Assembly (NCBI RefSeq): GCF_001428665.1 | Contig: NZ_LMIJ01000001.1 | Coordinates: forward strand, 227,696 to 291,695 | Origin: Acidovorax sp. Root219 | GTDB taxonomy: Bacteria > Pseudomonadota > Gammaproteobacteria > Burkholderiales > Burkholderiaceae_C | Direction: 5' to 3' | Length of the DNA: 64,000 nt | In this document: piece by piece, positions 7,652 through 16,520 of the stretch | How the letters are laid out: every line of letters starts with the position of its first letter | Position numbering within the stretch: position 1 is the stretch's first letter | Made by a program: the position numbers and the translations under genes | Notes under the pieces: generated by a model | What the model was told of the DNA's origin: nothing | The model's input: the letters and a program-made list of their open reading frames with translations, nothing else | Database searches by the model: none

Positions 7652-9178
7652 TCAGCCTTTGCACAGGCTGTCGATATCTCCCGATGCGGGCACCTTGCCC
7701 TGTGCCAGCATGCTGCGGTGCTTGTCGATGCGCTTCAAGTCATACAGGTAGTTGACCATCAGCCCGTACGACTGCTTGAGCCCCTTGGTGGAGGGGTCGC
7801 CGCCCCAGTTCAGGCGCTCCACGCGCGCACCGTTGCCCAGGTGAAAGCGCGCCACCGGGTCCACGGGCTTGCCCTCGGCCAGCTCGCGCGCCAGGTAGTG
7901 GGCCGCGCATTCGAGCAGCATCTGCCGCACGGGCGAGCGGGCGTCCAGGTCCAGCGGCTTTTCGAGTGCGGTGAGCAGGTGCGCGGCCTGCGGCGGCTCG
8001 AAGCCCACGGCGCGGCCCAGCTCGGCGCGGCGCTTGTCGTCCAGCCGCTCCAGCATGGGCGCCGCATGTTTGGCCAGCCAGCCCCTGAAACCTGGGATGG
8101 GCGAGAGCGTGGCAAAGGTGCGCAGGCGCGGGAACTCTTCGGTCAGCGTCTCCACCACGTGCTTGATCAGCGAATCACCAAAACTCACGCCGCGCAGCCC
8201 CGTCTGGGTGTTGCTGATGGAGTAGAAGATGGCCGTCGTGGCCTTGGCCAGGTCGGCCGGTGCGGCGGCCTCGTCCAGCAGCGGGGTGATGCTGCTGGAG
8301 ATGCGGTCCACCAGCGCCACCTCCACGAAAATCAACGGCTCGTTGGGCAGGCGCGGGTGGAAGAATCCGTAGCAGCGGCGGTCGCTGTCCAGGCGGTTCT
8401 TCACGTCGGCCCAGCTGCGGATGTCGTGCACCGCCTCGTACTTGATGAGCTTTTCGATCAGCGAGGCAGGCGAGTCCCACGACAGCCGGCGCAGCTCCAG
8501 AAAGGCCACGTCGAACCAGGTCGAGAACAGGTGCTCCAACTCCGCGTCGAGCGGCAGCAGGCGCTTGTCGGCCTTGAGCAAGGGCAGCAGCTCGGCGCGC
8601 ATGTCCAGCAAAAAGCGCATGCCTTCGGGCACCACCGCAAAGCGCTGCAGCAGGCGGGTGCGCGGCGACACCAGGGCGCGGCGCAGGCTGATCTCGGCCT
8701 GGCCCTCCTCGGCCGTGCCCGCTGCGGCCTCGTAGCGCTGGCGGGCGGACTTGAAGCGCGTGGCATCGGGTGCGAACTGCTCGCACAGCAGCAGCCACAT
8801 GTCGCGCCGCTCCTCGGGCGCAGCCTCGGCATACCACTGGGCCACGCCGTGGGCGCGGCGCCCGCCTTCGAGCTCGCTCACCTGCGGGGCCACCACCTCC
8901 TGCAGGTCCGCCAGCAGGCGGCGCAGGGCACGCGGCGACAAGGCCTCCTGCCCGCGACGCAGCGTTGCCGCCAGGCGTTCGTTGGTGGAGCGCGGAACAG
9001 CCACCTTGGCCACCACGTCGGTCACGTTGGCCTTGTCGGCGGCCGCTCGCGCAAGCTTGTCGCCCGGGGCCTTGTCACCGGCAGGCTTGTCGCCTGCGGC
9101 TTTGTCGCTGGCGGGTGCAGCGGAGCGCAGGCGCGAGACGCTGCGGGCAATCCATTCGGGGGCAGTGTTCATGTTCAT
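7652..9178 (-). CDS. matA: Malonyl-CoA decarboxylase
   Basis: A 508-residue malonyl-CoA decarboxylase converting malonyl-CoA to acetyl-CoA and CO2. The N-terminal helical domain is followed by the catalytic GNAT-like domain, with SISNTQTGLRGVSFGDSLIK and the conserved histidine in ARFHLGNGA, both characteristic of the family. Residues about 24-50 form a low-complexity run of DK(A/P)xGDK repeats not expected for the core fold. The ATG overlaps the stop codon of the GntR regulator gene by 4 bp (ATGA), so the two are translationally coupled. A second in-frame ATG lies 2 codons downstream. Confidence 0.93.
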   Translation of the reverse strand: MNMNTAPEWIARSVSRLRSAAPASDKAAGDKPAGDKAPGDKLARAAADKANVTDVVAKVAVPRSTNERLAATLRRGQEALSPRALRRLLADLQEVVAPQVSELEGGRRAHGVAQWYAEAAPEERRDMWLLLCEQFAPDATRFKSARQRYEAAAGTAEEGQAEISLRRALVSPRTRLLQRFAVVPEGMRFLLDMRAELLPLLKADKRLLPLDAELEHLFSTWFDVAFLELRRLSWDSPASLIEKLIKYEAVHDIRSWADVKNRLDSDRRCYGFFHPRLPNEPLIFVEVALVDRISSSITPLLDEAAAPADLAKATTAIFYSISNTQTGLRGVSFGDSLIKHVVETLTEEFPRLRTFATLSPIPGFRGWLAKHAAPMLERLDDKRRAELGRAVGFEPPQAAHLLTALEKPLDLDARSPVRQMLLECAAHYLARELAEGKPVDPVARFHLGNGARVERLNWGGDPSTKGLKQSYGLMVNYLYDLKRIDKHRSMLAQGKVPASGDIDSLCKG

Positions 9179-9843
9179 GGTGTCAACCTCGATTGCTGGG
9201 TGCGGGCTACGTCGCGCAGGGCCTCGCGCTGGCGCAGCAGATGGGTGCGCATGGCCTCCTCGGCGGCATCGCAGTCCTGGGCCTTCAGGGCTGCAAACAC
9301 CGCCAGGTGCTCTGCCAGGCTCTGCTGCAGGCGCCCGGGCGCGTGCAACTGCTGCAGCCGCGCCAGGCGCAGGATCTTGCGCAGATCGCCGATCACCTGG
9401 GCCAGCCAGCGGTTGTCCGCCAGCGTGATGAAGGCCTCGTGGATGGCGTGGTTGGCTGCGTAGTATTCGGGGATGCGCCCGGCTGCGGCATGCGCCTGCA
9501 GGCGTTGGTGCAGCACCTCCAGCGCAGCCACGTCGCCCGCACTGGCGCGGCGCGTGGCTTCGTGCGCGGCGCGGCCTTCGAGCAGCGCGATCACGGGGAA
9601 TATCTCGTCCAGGTCCTTGGACGTGACCTCGGCCACGAAGCAGCCACGGCGCGGCTCATGGCGCAGCAGGCCCTCGGCCACCAGCACCTTGAGTGCCTCG
9701 CGCAGCGGCGTGCGCGAAATCTCCAGCCGCTCACACAGCGCCGCTTCGTCCAGAAAGCTGCCCGGCGCCAGCTTGCCGGCAAAGATCTCCTCGCGCAGAC
9801 GCGAGGCGACTTCATCGTGCAGGGAATTGGATACCAGGCGCAT
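9175..9843 (-). CDS. matR: GntR-family regulator of the malonate operon
   Basis: A 222-residue FadR/FCD-type GntR regulator. The N-terminal winged helix contains LHDEVASRLREEIFAGKLAPGS and RTPLREALKVLVAEGLL. The C-terminal all-helical FCD ligand domain has NHAIHEAFITLADN and HLAVFAALKAQDCDAAEEAMRTHL, whose His/Asp residues usually bind a metal and carboxylate. The ATG at 9843 gives the family length. As first gene of the operon and coupled to matA, it probably represses its own operon and responds to malonate or malonyl-CoA. The gene symbol is by context. Confidence 0.85.
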   Translation of the reverse strand: MRLVSNSLHDEVASRLREEIFAGKLAPGSFLDEAALCERLEISRTPLREALKVLVAEGLLRHEPRRGCFVAEVTSKDLDEIFPVIALLEGRAAHEATRRASAGDVAALEVLHQRLQAHAAAGRIPEYYAANHAIHEAFITLADNRWLAQVIGDLRKILRLARLQQLHAPGRLQQSLAEHLAVFAALKAQDCDAAEEAMRTHLLRQREALRDVARTQQSRLTP

Positions 9844-10228
9844 GTGCGGGTGAACTCCGGGTGAATCAGCTGCCAGGCCCCACAAGGGCCCCGGCTTTTG
9901 CCGCCAACATGCCATCAAATGACGGCAAACGCAGGCTTTGCTCTCACATAGGTGTAATTTCTCATAATTATGGAAAATGACAAGGGGGGCAAGCGTGATT
10001 TTTGGTAAGCGAGGCCAAAAAACCAGTTGCTGCAGCAAGCGAGCAACACCCCAGGCTCTTTGATGGCGCTTCTGGGCGTCTCGCGCCTGCCTGCAACGAC
10101 GGCGCCGCAAATCCACGCGCAGGACCAAACGCTGCTTCTACCTCTTCGCTGTAGCAAAGGCGCCGCCTCTCGCCATGCAGCATCGCAAGTGCGCCAAACT
10201 GCGGTGCTGCAGGCCCGGGGGCCTTCAA
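9844..10228. other. 385-bp intergenic region upstream of the malonate operon
   Basis: This gap lies between the GntR start and the cupin stop. It holds the AT-rich palindrome CATAATTATG at 9963-9972, set in a segment with promoter-like composition on the minus strand (TTGTCA is nearby), which is a plausible operator/promoter for the operon. No gene is evident in the rest. Confidence 0.4.
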
Positions 10229-10531
10229 TCAATCGGCAGAGATTCGCCGTGCCACCCAGTAAGTCGCACCCTGCGCCCCATACCGTTCCGCATGCGGCTC
10301 ATTGCGGTACAGCGTAAACGTATCGCCGGGCACCAGGCGGCGCTCCTGGCCCTCGCAGGTGAGCCACATCTCGCCCTGCACGACGATGGCGCTCACGCCG
10401 AAGTCGTGGCGGTGCTCGGGCACCACCTGACCCGGCGCCCATTCACGCACCAGCGCTTCGTCGAACCCGCCGGCAAGCGACTGGGCCTGGAATTGCTCGA
10501 AGCTCAAAGGTACGGCGGACATGGCGGTCAT
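10229..10531 (-). CDS. Small cupin-domain protein
   Basis: A 100-residue single-domain cupin. The first metal motif is in VVPEHRHDFGVSAIVVQGEMWLTCEG and the second in LVPGDTFTLYRNEPHAERYG, supplying His and Glu ligands. The ATG at 10531 has GGAG at a proper distance; a second ATG lies three codons on. It follows the XRE regulator gene by 67 bp on the same strand, so the two may be cotranscribed. The function is unknown; small cupins of this kind are often metal-dependent sensors or accessory enzymes. Confidence 0.8.
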   Translation of the reverse strand: MTAMSAVPLSFEQFQAQSLAGGFDEALVREWAPGQVVPEHRHDFGVSAIVVQGEMWLTCEGQERRLVPGDTFTLYRNEPHAERYGAQGATYWVARRISAD

Positions 10532-10598
10532 CTGGCTTGTCTCCTGCAGGCATGCGGAACTGGCGGGTTTTTTTGCATCGGCGATGTGAGGGGCGTGT

Positions 10599-11492
10599 CT
10601 ATGCGGGCGTGGTCTGGCGCTGGCGCCTGACAGCAGCGCTTGCCGCTGCCGCCGCCTTGCCCTCCTCGCCCGCAGCAATCAGCGCCTTCACACGCGCCAG
10701 GTCGCGCGGCGTGGCGGGGGTGTAGATCACCATGCCCAGGTCGGGCCGGCCATCGACGGCAAAGGCCGAATACTCCAGGTCGATGGGGCCGGCCACGGGG
10801 TGCACCACGTGCTTGGGGTGCTCGCCATAGCTGCTCTGCACACCGTTGTCGCGCCAGAGCGCGCGGAACTCGGGGTCGATTTCGCACAACTCCTCCACCA
10901 TGGGCTGCACGCGGGCGGCGGCGCCAGCACGCGCCACGTCGGCGCGGAAGGCGCCGACGATGAAGCGCGAATCACGCTCCCAGTTGGGCATCTTGCGGCG
11001 CAGCGCCGCACTGCCGAAAACCACGCGCAGGATATTGCGCTGCCCCACGGGCAGCGCGCCATAGTCGGTCAGCACCAGGGTGGAGGCATGGTTCCAGGCG
11101 ACCACGTCCCAGGTGGAGGTCTTCACATAGGCGGCGCTGGTTTCGAGCGAATCGAGCACGCGCTGCAGCCGGGGCGTCACGCCCTCGGGGTCCTGAAAGC
11201 GCACCTCGGGCGGGCGGCCCAGGGCGAGCAAAAAAACGTATTCGCGCTCGGCTTCGGTGAGCATCAGCGCGCGGGCGATGCGCGCCAGCACATCGGCCGA
11301 AGGCGCCCCGCCGCGCCCCTGCTCCAGCCACGTGTACCAGGTGGCGCTGACATGGGCGCGCTGGGCGACTTCTTCGCGGCGCAGGCCGGGCGTGCGCCGG
11401 CGCGCGAGCGAAAAACCGAGCGCCGCAGGGTCCAGCCGGGTGCGGCGGTCGCGCAGGTAGTTGCCCAGCGGGTTGTCGTTGGTGTCGGGCAT
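10599..11492 (-). CDS. XRE-family regulator with MmyB-like ligand domain
   Basis: A 297-residue regulator. The N-terminal helix-turn-helix (about 8-75) contains RRTPGLRREEVAQRAHVSATWYTWLEQGR, the signature of MmyB-type XRE proteins. The C-terminal PAS-like domain (about 105-280) includes SAAYVKTSTWDVVAWNHAS and HPVAGPIDLEYSAF, also typical. An Ala/Glu/Lys-rich tail ends the protein. It is divergent from an SDR gene with a perfect palindrome in between (11512-11527), a common arrangement for this regulator class, so it probably represses that gene and itself. Confidence 0.9.
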   Translation of the reverse strand: MPDTNDNPLGNYLRDRRTRLDPAALGFSLARRRTPGLRREEVAQRAHVSATWYTWLEQGRGGAPSADVLARIARALMLTEAEREYVFLLALGRPPEVRFQDPEGVTPRLQRVLDSLETSAAYVKTSTWDVVAWNHASTLVLTDYGALPVGQRNILRVVFGSAALRRKMPNWERDSRFIVGAFRADVARAGAAARVQPMVEELCEIDPEFRALWRDNGVQSSYGEHPKHVVHPVAGPIDLEYSAFAVDGRPDLGMVIYTPATPRDLARVKALIAAGEEGKAAAAASAAVRRQRQTTPA

Positions 11493-11511
11493 GGATGCAG
11501 TCCTGTTACTT

Positions 11512-11527
11512 CTTATACCTGTATAAG
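11512..11527. promoter_or_regulatory. Palindromic operator in the XRE/SDR divergent promoter
   Basis: CTTATAC (11512-11518) and GTATAAG (11521-11527) form a perfect 7-bp inverted repeat around CT. It lies 20 bp from the XRE start and 66 bp from the SDR start, so binding could block both. A weaker half-like GGATAAG follows at about 11542. Confidence 0.65.
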
Positions 11528-11592
11528 ATCACTACTTTACCCGGATAAGCCCCGTGGCGACACTGCCCTCCTTTCACAGGAAGGACATCACC

Positions 11593-12480
11593 ATGCGAGT
11601 ATTCGTGACCGGCGCGACCGGTTTTGTGGGAACGGCCGTCGTCAATGAGCTGATCGATGCGGGCCACAGCGTGCTGGGCCTGGCCCGCTCGGACGAAGGG
11701 GCCGAGCGCCTGGCCGCCGTGGGCGCCGAGGTGCACCGCGGCTCCATCGACGACCTGCCCAGCCTGCGCCGCGGCGTTGCCCACGCCGATGGCGTGGTCC
11801 ACACGGCGTTCAACCACGATTTTTCAACCTATGCGGCCAACTGCGAGGCCGACCGGCGGGTCATCGCGGCGCTGGGCGCCGAGCTTGCGGGCACCGACCG
11901 GCCCCTGCTCGTGACCACCGGCATGACGCTGCTGGGCAACAGGGGCGGCGTGGGCACCGAAGAGGATGCGCCCGTGCCCAGCAGCGCCGGTGTGCCGCGC
12001 AGCGCCTCGGAAGAGGCTGCAATGGCCCTCGCGCAGCAGGGCGTGCATGCCTGCGTGGTGCGGCTGCCGCAGGTGCACGACCCGTTCAAGCAGGGCCTGA
12101 TCACCTACCTGATCGCACTGGCCCGCGAGAAAGGGGTGTCGGCCTACCTGGGCGAAGGCTCCAACCGCTGGCCCGCCGTGCATGTGCTCGATGCCGCCTG
12201 CCTGTACCGACTGGTGCTGGAGCGAGGCACGCGCGGCACCCGCTACCACGCGGTCGGCGAAGAAGGTGTGGCGCTCAAGGCGGTTGCCGAATCCATCGGG
12301 CGCGGCCTGAACCTGCCCGTGGCCTCGGTGCCGGCCAGTGGTGCCGAACAGCACTTTGGCTGGCTGGCCCGCTTTGCCGGCATGGACAGCCCGGCCTCCA
12401 GCGCGCTCACGCAGCAGCGCCTGGGCTGGCGGCCGGTGGAGACCACGCTGATCGCGGACCTCAACCGGGCGCAGTTCTGA
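11593..12480 (+). CDS. NAD(P)-dependent epimerase/dehydratase-type SDR (extended)
   Basis: A 295-residue extended (atypical) SDR. The N-terminal GATGFVG (after MRVFVT) is the NAD(P)-binding glycine motif, and GLARSDEGAERLAAVGAEVHRG follows as the second strand and helix. The classical YxxxK is not evident, as in many atypical members. The ATG at 11593 is preceded by AGGAAGGACATCACC and is preferred to an upstream ATG at 11554. It is divergent from and probably controlled by the XRE regulator through the palindrome between them. The substrate is unknown. Confidence 0.88.
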   Translation: MRVFVTGATGFVGTAVVNELIDAGHSVLGLARSDEGAERLAAVGAEVHRGSIDDLPSLRRGVAHADGVVHTAFNHDFSTYAANCEADRRVIAALGAELAGTDRPLLVTTGMTLLGNRGGVGTEEDAPVPSSAGVPRSASEEAAMALAQQGVHACVVRLPQVHDPFKQGLITYLIALAREKGVSAYLGEGSNRWPAVHVLDAACLYRLVLERGTRGTRYHAVGEEGVALKAVAESIGRGLNLPVASVPASGAEQHFGWLARFAGMDSPASSALTQQRLGWRPVETTLIADLNRAQF

Positions 12481-12562
12481 GCCGGCAGACGCATCCGTGC
12501 GGCGGTCACCAGCGCCTTCAGGCAAGCCTCCTACAATGGGCCGAACAGGAGGAGTCCAACGC

Positions 12563-13411
12563 ATGCTGCCCAAGCCAACGCCCCGCCCCACCACCGTCTC
12601 CATGCCACGCCGCACGGCCTTGCTGGCGGCAGCCGCCGCCACGGCGCTGGCTGCCTGCGGCGGTGGCGGCTCGTCCAGCGACGAGCCGCCTGCCGAACCT
12701 GTGGGCCAGGTCATCAACTCGTCGCTCAGGTCCGAAGCGACGGGCGGCTCGTACGCCATCCGCGTCTACCTGCCCCCGGCCTATGCCACGGGCACGGCCA
12801 CACTGCCCACCATCTATGTGACCGAAGGCGATGCCTTGTACGGCAGCAGCGGCCTGGCCCCCACGCGCTTCGACACGTTCAAGCAGGTGATGCAGCGCCG
12901 GGGCACGCAGGCCATCCTGGTCGGCATCGGTGGCACGGCCCAACGCGGCACGGACTTCCTGCTGCCCGGCGCTGCTGTCTACCTGAATTTCATCACCAAG
13001 GAGCTGGCGCCCAGCATCGAGCGCAAGTACCGTGCCGACCCCAAGCGCCGCGCGCTCTCGGGTCTGTCGCACGGCGGCTACTTCGTGGTGGCAGCTCTGG
13101 TGATCGAGGGAATGGCCGGCGCGCTGAGCTTCTCGCACTACCTGTCCACCGAATCCAGCGTGGGCGGCCACGGTGATGCGAGGGCCTTCCTCGCCTACGA
13201 AAAGCAACTCGACGGCAAGCCCCTGCCCGCCACGCTGTTCCTGACGGGCGCCATCAACGGCAATACGGTACTCATCGTGAACCCCCTGTATACGCAGATG
13301 GCCGCGCAGAGCAACCCCGGGCTGACGCTGCTCAGGGCGGAGTACAACGCCAGCCACGTCGGTGCCGACGTACCGGCCTTCGAGGATGCACTCCAGCGCT
13401 TTTTCCCATGA
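12563..13411 (+). CDS. Esterase-type alpha/beta hydrolase lipoprotein
   Basis: A 282-residue predicted lipoprotein. A basic N-terminus (MPRRTALL) leads to a lipobox ending LAAC near residue 33, followed by a GGGGSSSDEPPAEP linker. The mature part resembles putative esterases (esterase D/Fes family): the nucleophile elbow is GLSHGGY, an Asp-containing strand is expected after it, and a late histidine lies in NASHVGADVPAF. GGAGGAG before the ATG at 12563 supports this start. It is followed 7 bp later by an acetyltransferase gene, suggesting cotranscription. The substrate is unknown; siderophore-ester or peptide-ester cleavage are possibilities only. Confidence 0.82.
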   Translation: MLPKPTPRPTTVSMPRRTALLAAAAATALAACGGGGSSSDEPPAEPVGQVINSSLRSEATGGSYAIRVYLPPAYATGTATLPTIYVTEGDALYGSSGLAPTRFDTFKQVMQRRGTQAILVGIGGTAQRGTDFLLPGAAVYLNFITKELAPSIERKYRADPKRRALSGLSHGGYFVVAALVIEGMAGALSFSHYLSTESSVGGHGDARAFLAYEKQLDGKPLPATLFLTGAINGNTVLIVNPLYTQMAAQSNPGLTLLRAEYNASHVGADVPAFEDALQRFFP

Positions 13412-13418
13412 CCGTCGC

Positions 13419-13934
13419 ATGAGCCCTGGCCCGGCGCTGCACATCGCGCTGGCAGACAGTCCGCATGCCTCGCTGACCGACCTGCTCTGCGAGCTGAACG
13501 CCTACTACGCCGATGCCGGCGTGGCCACGGCCCCGCGCGAGGCCGTGCACACACACCTACGCGACCACCTTCTCGCGCCCGGCTCGACTGTGCGTCTGGT
13601 AGTGGCCAGCGATGCGGCGGGCAAGGCAATGGGTTTTGCCGCCATCGTATTCCTGCATTCCATCGTGGACCCGAGCCCCGGGCACCGGCTGCAGTGCATG
13701 GTCAAGGAGTTGTTCGTCAGCGCCAATGCACGGGGCAAGGGCATTGGCCGGCTGCTCATGGCCTGGGTGGCGCGGCATGCGGCCCAGAAAGGCTGCGGCC
13801 GCATGGACTGGAACGTGAAGGCCGGCAACCACGCGGGCATCGCCTTCTACGAAAGTCTGGGCGCGGTACTGGTGGCCGACCGGCTGAGCTACAGGCTCAC
13901 GCGCGAGGCGATGGACCGGCTGGCCTGCCCCTGA
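13419..13934 (+). CDS. GNAT-family N-acetyltransferase
   Basis: A 171-residue GNAT protein. The acetyl-CoA pyrophosphate loop is VSANARGKGIGRLLMAWVARHA (motif A, R/QxxGxG/A), and the C-terminal motif B includes NHAGIAFYESLGAVLVADRLSYRLT. The ATG at 13419, 7 bp past the esterase stop, gives the expected domain length; an earlier in-frame ATG at 13362 would overlap the esterase gene. It is convergent with the M20 peptidase gene 10 bp away. The acceptor is unknown. Confidence 0.85.
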   Translation: MSPGPALHIALADSPHASLTDLLCELNAYYADAGVATAPREAVHTHLRDHLLAPGSTVRLVVASDAAGKAMGFAAIVFLHSIVDPSPGHRLQCMVKELFVSANARGKGIGRLLMAWVARHAAQKGCGRMDWNVKAGNHAGIAFYESLGAVLVADRLSYRLTREAMDRLACP

Positions 13935-13944
13935 AAAGGTCGAC

Positions 13945-15435
13945 TCAGGGCTTGGCGCCCGCCTGGCTCACCTGGCCGATCAGCCGGTGATAAAAGCGGA
14001 TCGCGTCCGCATAGTTGGCGATCTCCAGGCGCTCGTTGGTGCCATGAAAGCGCTTGAGGTCCTCCGAGTTGGCGCGCACGGGCGAGAACTTGAAGATGTG
14101 GTCGCTGACGGCGCCATAGTGTTGCGAGTCGGTGCCCGCCACCATCAGGCCCGGGGCCACCAGCACGTCGGGGAAGATCTCGCGGATGGTCTGGTTGAGC
14201 AGCCGGTACTGGGTGGAATCGGTGGGTGCGACCTTGGAGGCGTCCACCGCACCGGGCAAGGGGCTCAGCTCGTACTGCGCTGTGGGCGCGCTGATCTTGC
14301 TGCGCATGTGCTCCATCACCTGCTCCTGGGTATCGCCGGGCATGATGCGGAAGTTGACCGTGGCCTCGGCGCGGCCGGGCACCACGTTGTCGCGGTTGCC
14401 GGCGTTCACGATGGTCAGGGCCGTGGTGGTGCGCAGCATGGCGTTGGTGCTGGCGGCCCCTTCGAACTGCTTTTGCACCACGGGGCGGAACAGCCAGAGG
14501 TTGGACAGCACCACCCGGTTCACGCCACCCATCTCGGGCGCCAAGGTGTCGAACAGTTCGCCCGCCACGCCGCGGATGCCGCCGGGCATCTGCTCTTCGT
14601 CCAGGCGCTTGAGCGCGTCGCTCATCATGGCGATGGCGCTGCTGCCCTTGTGCGGCGGCATGGACGAATGGCCGGGCGTGCCCGACATCGTCATCACCAC
14701 CGACATATAGCCCTTCTCGGCCACGCCGATGACGGCGGCCGGCTTGGCCAGGCCGGGCATCACGCCGTCCAGGATCAACAGGCCTTCATCGATCACGAAA
14801 TCCAGGCGCACCTTGCGCTCCTGCAGCAATGCGGCGATCTTGGCGGCGCCGCGCAGGCCGCCCACTTCCTCGTCGGCACCGAAGGCCAGGTAGATGGTGC
14901 GCTGGGGCGCAAAGCCGCTGGCCAGCAGCATCTCCACGGCTTCGAGCTGGCTCATGAGGTTGCCCTTGTCGTCCCAGGAACCACGGCCCCAGACGAAGCC
15001 GCCCTCTATGGCACCCGAGTACGGGGGCTGCTCCCAGTCGCCCTCGGTGCCGGGCGCCACGGGCACCACGTCCTGGTGGGCCATCAGCATCACCGGGGCG
15101 GCATTGGCATCGCTGCCGGGCCAGGTGTAGAGCAGGCTCAGGTCGCCCACCACCTCGCGCTTGAGCTTGGCGTGCACCAGCGGAAAGCGCTGCTGCAGCA
15201 AGGCATGGAACTGCATGAACTGGCCGGCGCTGAAGTTGGCATCGTCGCGCGAGGACTCGGTGCGCAGGCGCACCGCCTCGGCCAGGCGGCCGGCCACGGC
15301 GGCATCGTCCACCGGCAGTTTGGCAATCGGCGCAACCTCCAGCTGGCGCGAGCCCTTGCGCGCTGTGTTGACGCCCAGGGCCACAGCCAGCAGCACCACC
15401 AGGGCCAGCAGCCCCAGCAGGAGTTTCTTGATCAT
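13945..15435 (-). CDS. M20-family metallopeptidase, membrane-anchored or exported
   Basis: A 496-residue M20 di-zinc peptidase resembling Gly-Xaa carboxypeptidase. The N-terminus MIKKLLLGLLALVVLLAVALG is a signal anchor. Metal and catalytic motifs are LMAHQDVVPV (His, catalytic Asp), GRGSWDDKGNL (bridging Asp), FGADEEVGG (catalytic Glu and ligand Glu), and a late ligand His in ERLEIANY/KRFHGTNE. The dimerisation domain lies between about 230 and 370. The open frame runs far upstream antisense to the LysR gene, but the ATG at 15435 with the membrane segment is the natural start. The divergent LysR gene next to it probably regulates it. Confidence 0.9.
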   Translation of the reverse strand: MIKKLLLGLLALVVLLAVALGVNTARKGSRQLEVAPIAKLPVDDAAVAGRLAEAVRLRTESSRDDANFSAGQFMQFHALLQQRFPLVHAKLKREVVGDLSLLYTWPGSDANAAPVMLMAHQDVVPVAPGTEGDWEQPPYSGAIEGGFVWGRGSWDDKGNLMSQLEAVEMLLASGFAPQRTIYLAFGADEEVGGLRGAAKIAALLQERKVRLDFVIDEGLLILDGVMPGLAKPAAVIGVAEKGYMSVVMTMSGTPGHSSMPPHKGSSAIAMMSDALKRLDEEQMPGGIRGVAGELFDTLAPEMGGVNRVVLSNLWLFRPVVQKQFEGAASTNAMLRTTTALTIVNAGNRDNVVPGRAEATVNFRIMPGDTQEQVMEHMRSKISAPTAQYELSPLPGAVDASKVAPTDSTQYRLLNQTIREIFPDVLVAPGLMVAGTDSQHYGAVSDHIFKFSPVRANSEDLKRFHGTNERLEIANYADAIRFYHRLIGQVSQAGAKP

Positions 15436-15546
15436 GTACGTCAGCGCTTTCTTGGATTCGGTGGGCGGGCGAGAGGGTTGCATGCTAAGCCGGTAACGAA
15501 ATGTTCGTCCAATGCATAATTCAAGTCGTTTAGTTCGATTTTCCGC

Positions 15547-16488
15547 ATGAGCACCACCATCGCCCAGTTGCGCCATTTCATTGCCCTGGCCGACAGCGGC
15601 AGCTTCACCCGTGCGGCGGACAGCACGCGGCGCTCGCAGGATGCCTTCAGCCGCAGCATCGCCATGCTGGAAGCGCACCTGGGCGCTGCATTGGTCGAGC
15701 GCAGCGGCCACCGCAACGCCCTCACCCCCATCGGCCGCACCGTGCTGGAGCATGCGCGCCAGGTGGTGGCCCAGGCCGACGAGCTGCACCAGGTGGTGCG
15801 CCACCATGTCAGCGGCGAAGCGGGCTCCGTGCGCCTGGGGATGACCGCCACGCCCCATGCCCTGCTGGGCCGCCGCCTGCTGCACATGGCGGCCGGGCAT
15901 GCAGGCCATATGCGCCTGCAACTGAGCGGCGGGCCCCAGGCGCAGCAGATACAGGCCCTGCGCGACCGCGCACTGGATGCGCTGGTGATGGACCTGCGCT
16001 CCCTCCCCGGTGCCCACGCCGACCTGGAAGTGCACACACTGGCCGAGTTGCCCACCGGTGTGCTGGTGCGGCCCGGCCACCCCTTGGCGCAACGGCACCC
16101 CGTGCGATTTGCCGACCTCACGGAATTTGCCGTGGCCTGCACCGGCATGAGCGCGGCCACGGGACGGCTGCTGGTGCAGCGCCTGGGCCTGCAGGCCCAC
16201 CCCGACACATTGATCACCCTGGGCAGCGAATCGGTGGCCGACCTGCTGGACGTGGTCAGCCACACGGATGCCGTCTACCTGGGCATCGTGGCTCCGGCTG
16301 CCCCTTTGCTGGCACAGGGCCGATTGGTTGCGCTGGACATACCGACGCAAGGGCTGCAATCGCACATCGCCTGGGTGCAGCGCGTGGCGCGCGCGCCCAA
16401 CCCGGTGCTGGACGGCATACGCGGGCAGGTGCAGGCCTGGCTGGGGGAGGCAGGTTCCATAGAGCAAGCGGCCGAACTGCCGGCATAA
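15547..16488 (+). CDS. LysR-family transcriptional regulator
   Basis: A 313-residue LysR regulator. The N-terminal helix-turn-helix is QLRHFIALADSGSFTRAADSTRRSQDAFSRSIAMLEAHLG, followed by a linker and a periplasmic-binding-like effector domain from about 95. It is divergent from the M20 peptidase gene across a 111-bp gap, which is the usual arrangement for a regulator and its target, and is followed 32 bp later by an acetyltransferase gene on the same strand. The effector is unknown. Confidence 0.9.
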   Translation: MSTTIAQLRHFIALADSGSFTRAADSTRRSQDAFSRSIAMLEAHLGAALVERSGHRNALTPIGRTVLEHARQVVAQADELHQVVRHHVSGEAGSVRLGMTATPHALLGRRLLHMAAGHAGHMRLQLSGGPQAQQIQALRDRALDALVMDLRSLPGAHADLEVHTLAELPTGVLVRPGHPLAQRHPVRFADLTEFAVACTGMSAATGRLLVQRLGLQAHPDTLITLGSESVADLLDVVSHTDAVYLGIVAPAAPLLAQGRLVALDIPTQGLQSHIAWVQRVARAPNPVLDGIRGQVQAWLGEAGSIEQAAELPA

Positions 16489-16520
16489 TCGCCGCCCCAT
16501 TCAGCCCGCCCCCTGCATCC

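Noticed and set aside
13945-16500. An 851-codon minus-strand frame covering the M20 peptidase
   Set aside because: The upstream part is antisense to a clear LysR gene; the peptidase has its own ATG and signal anchor at 15435.
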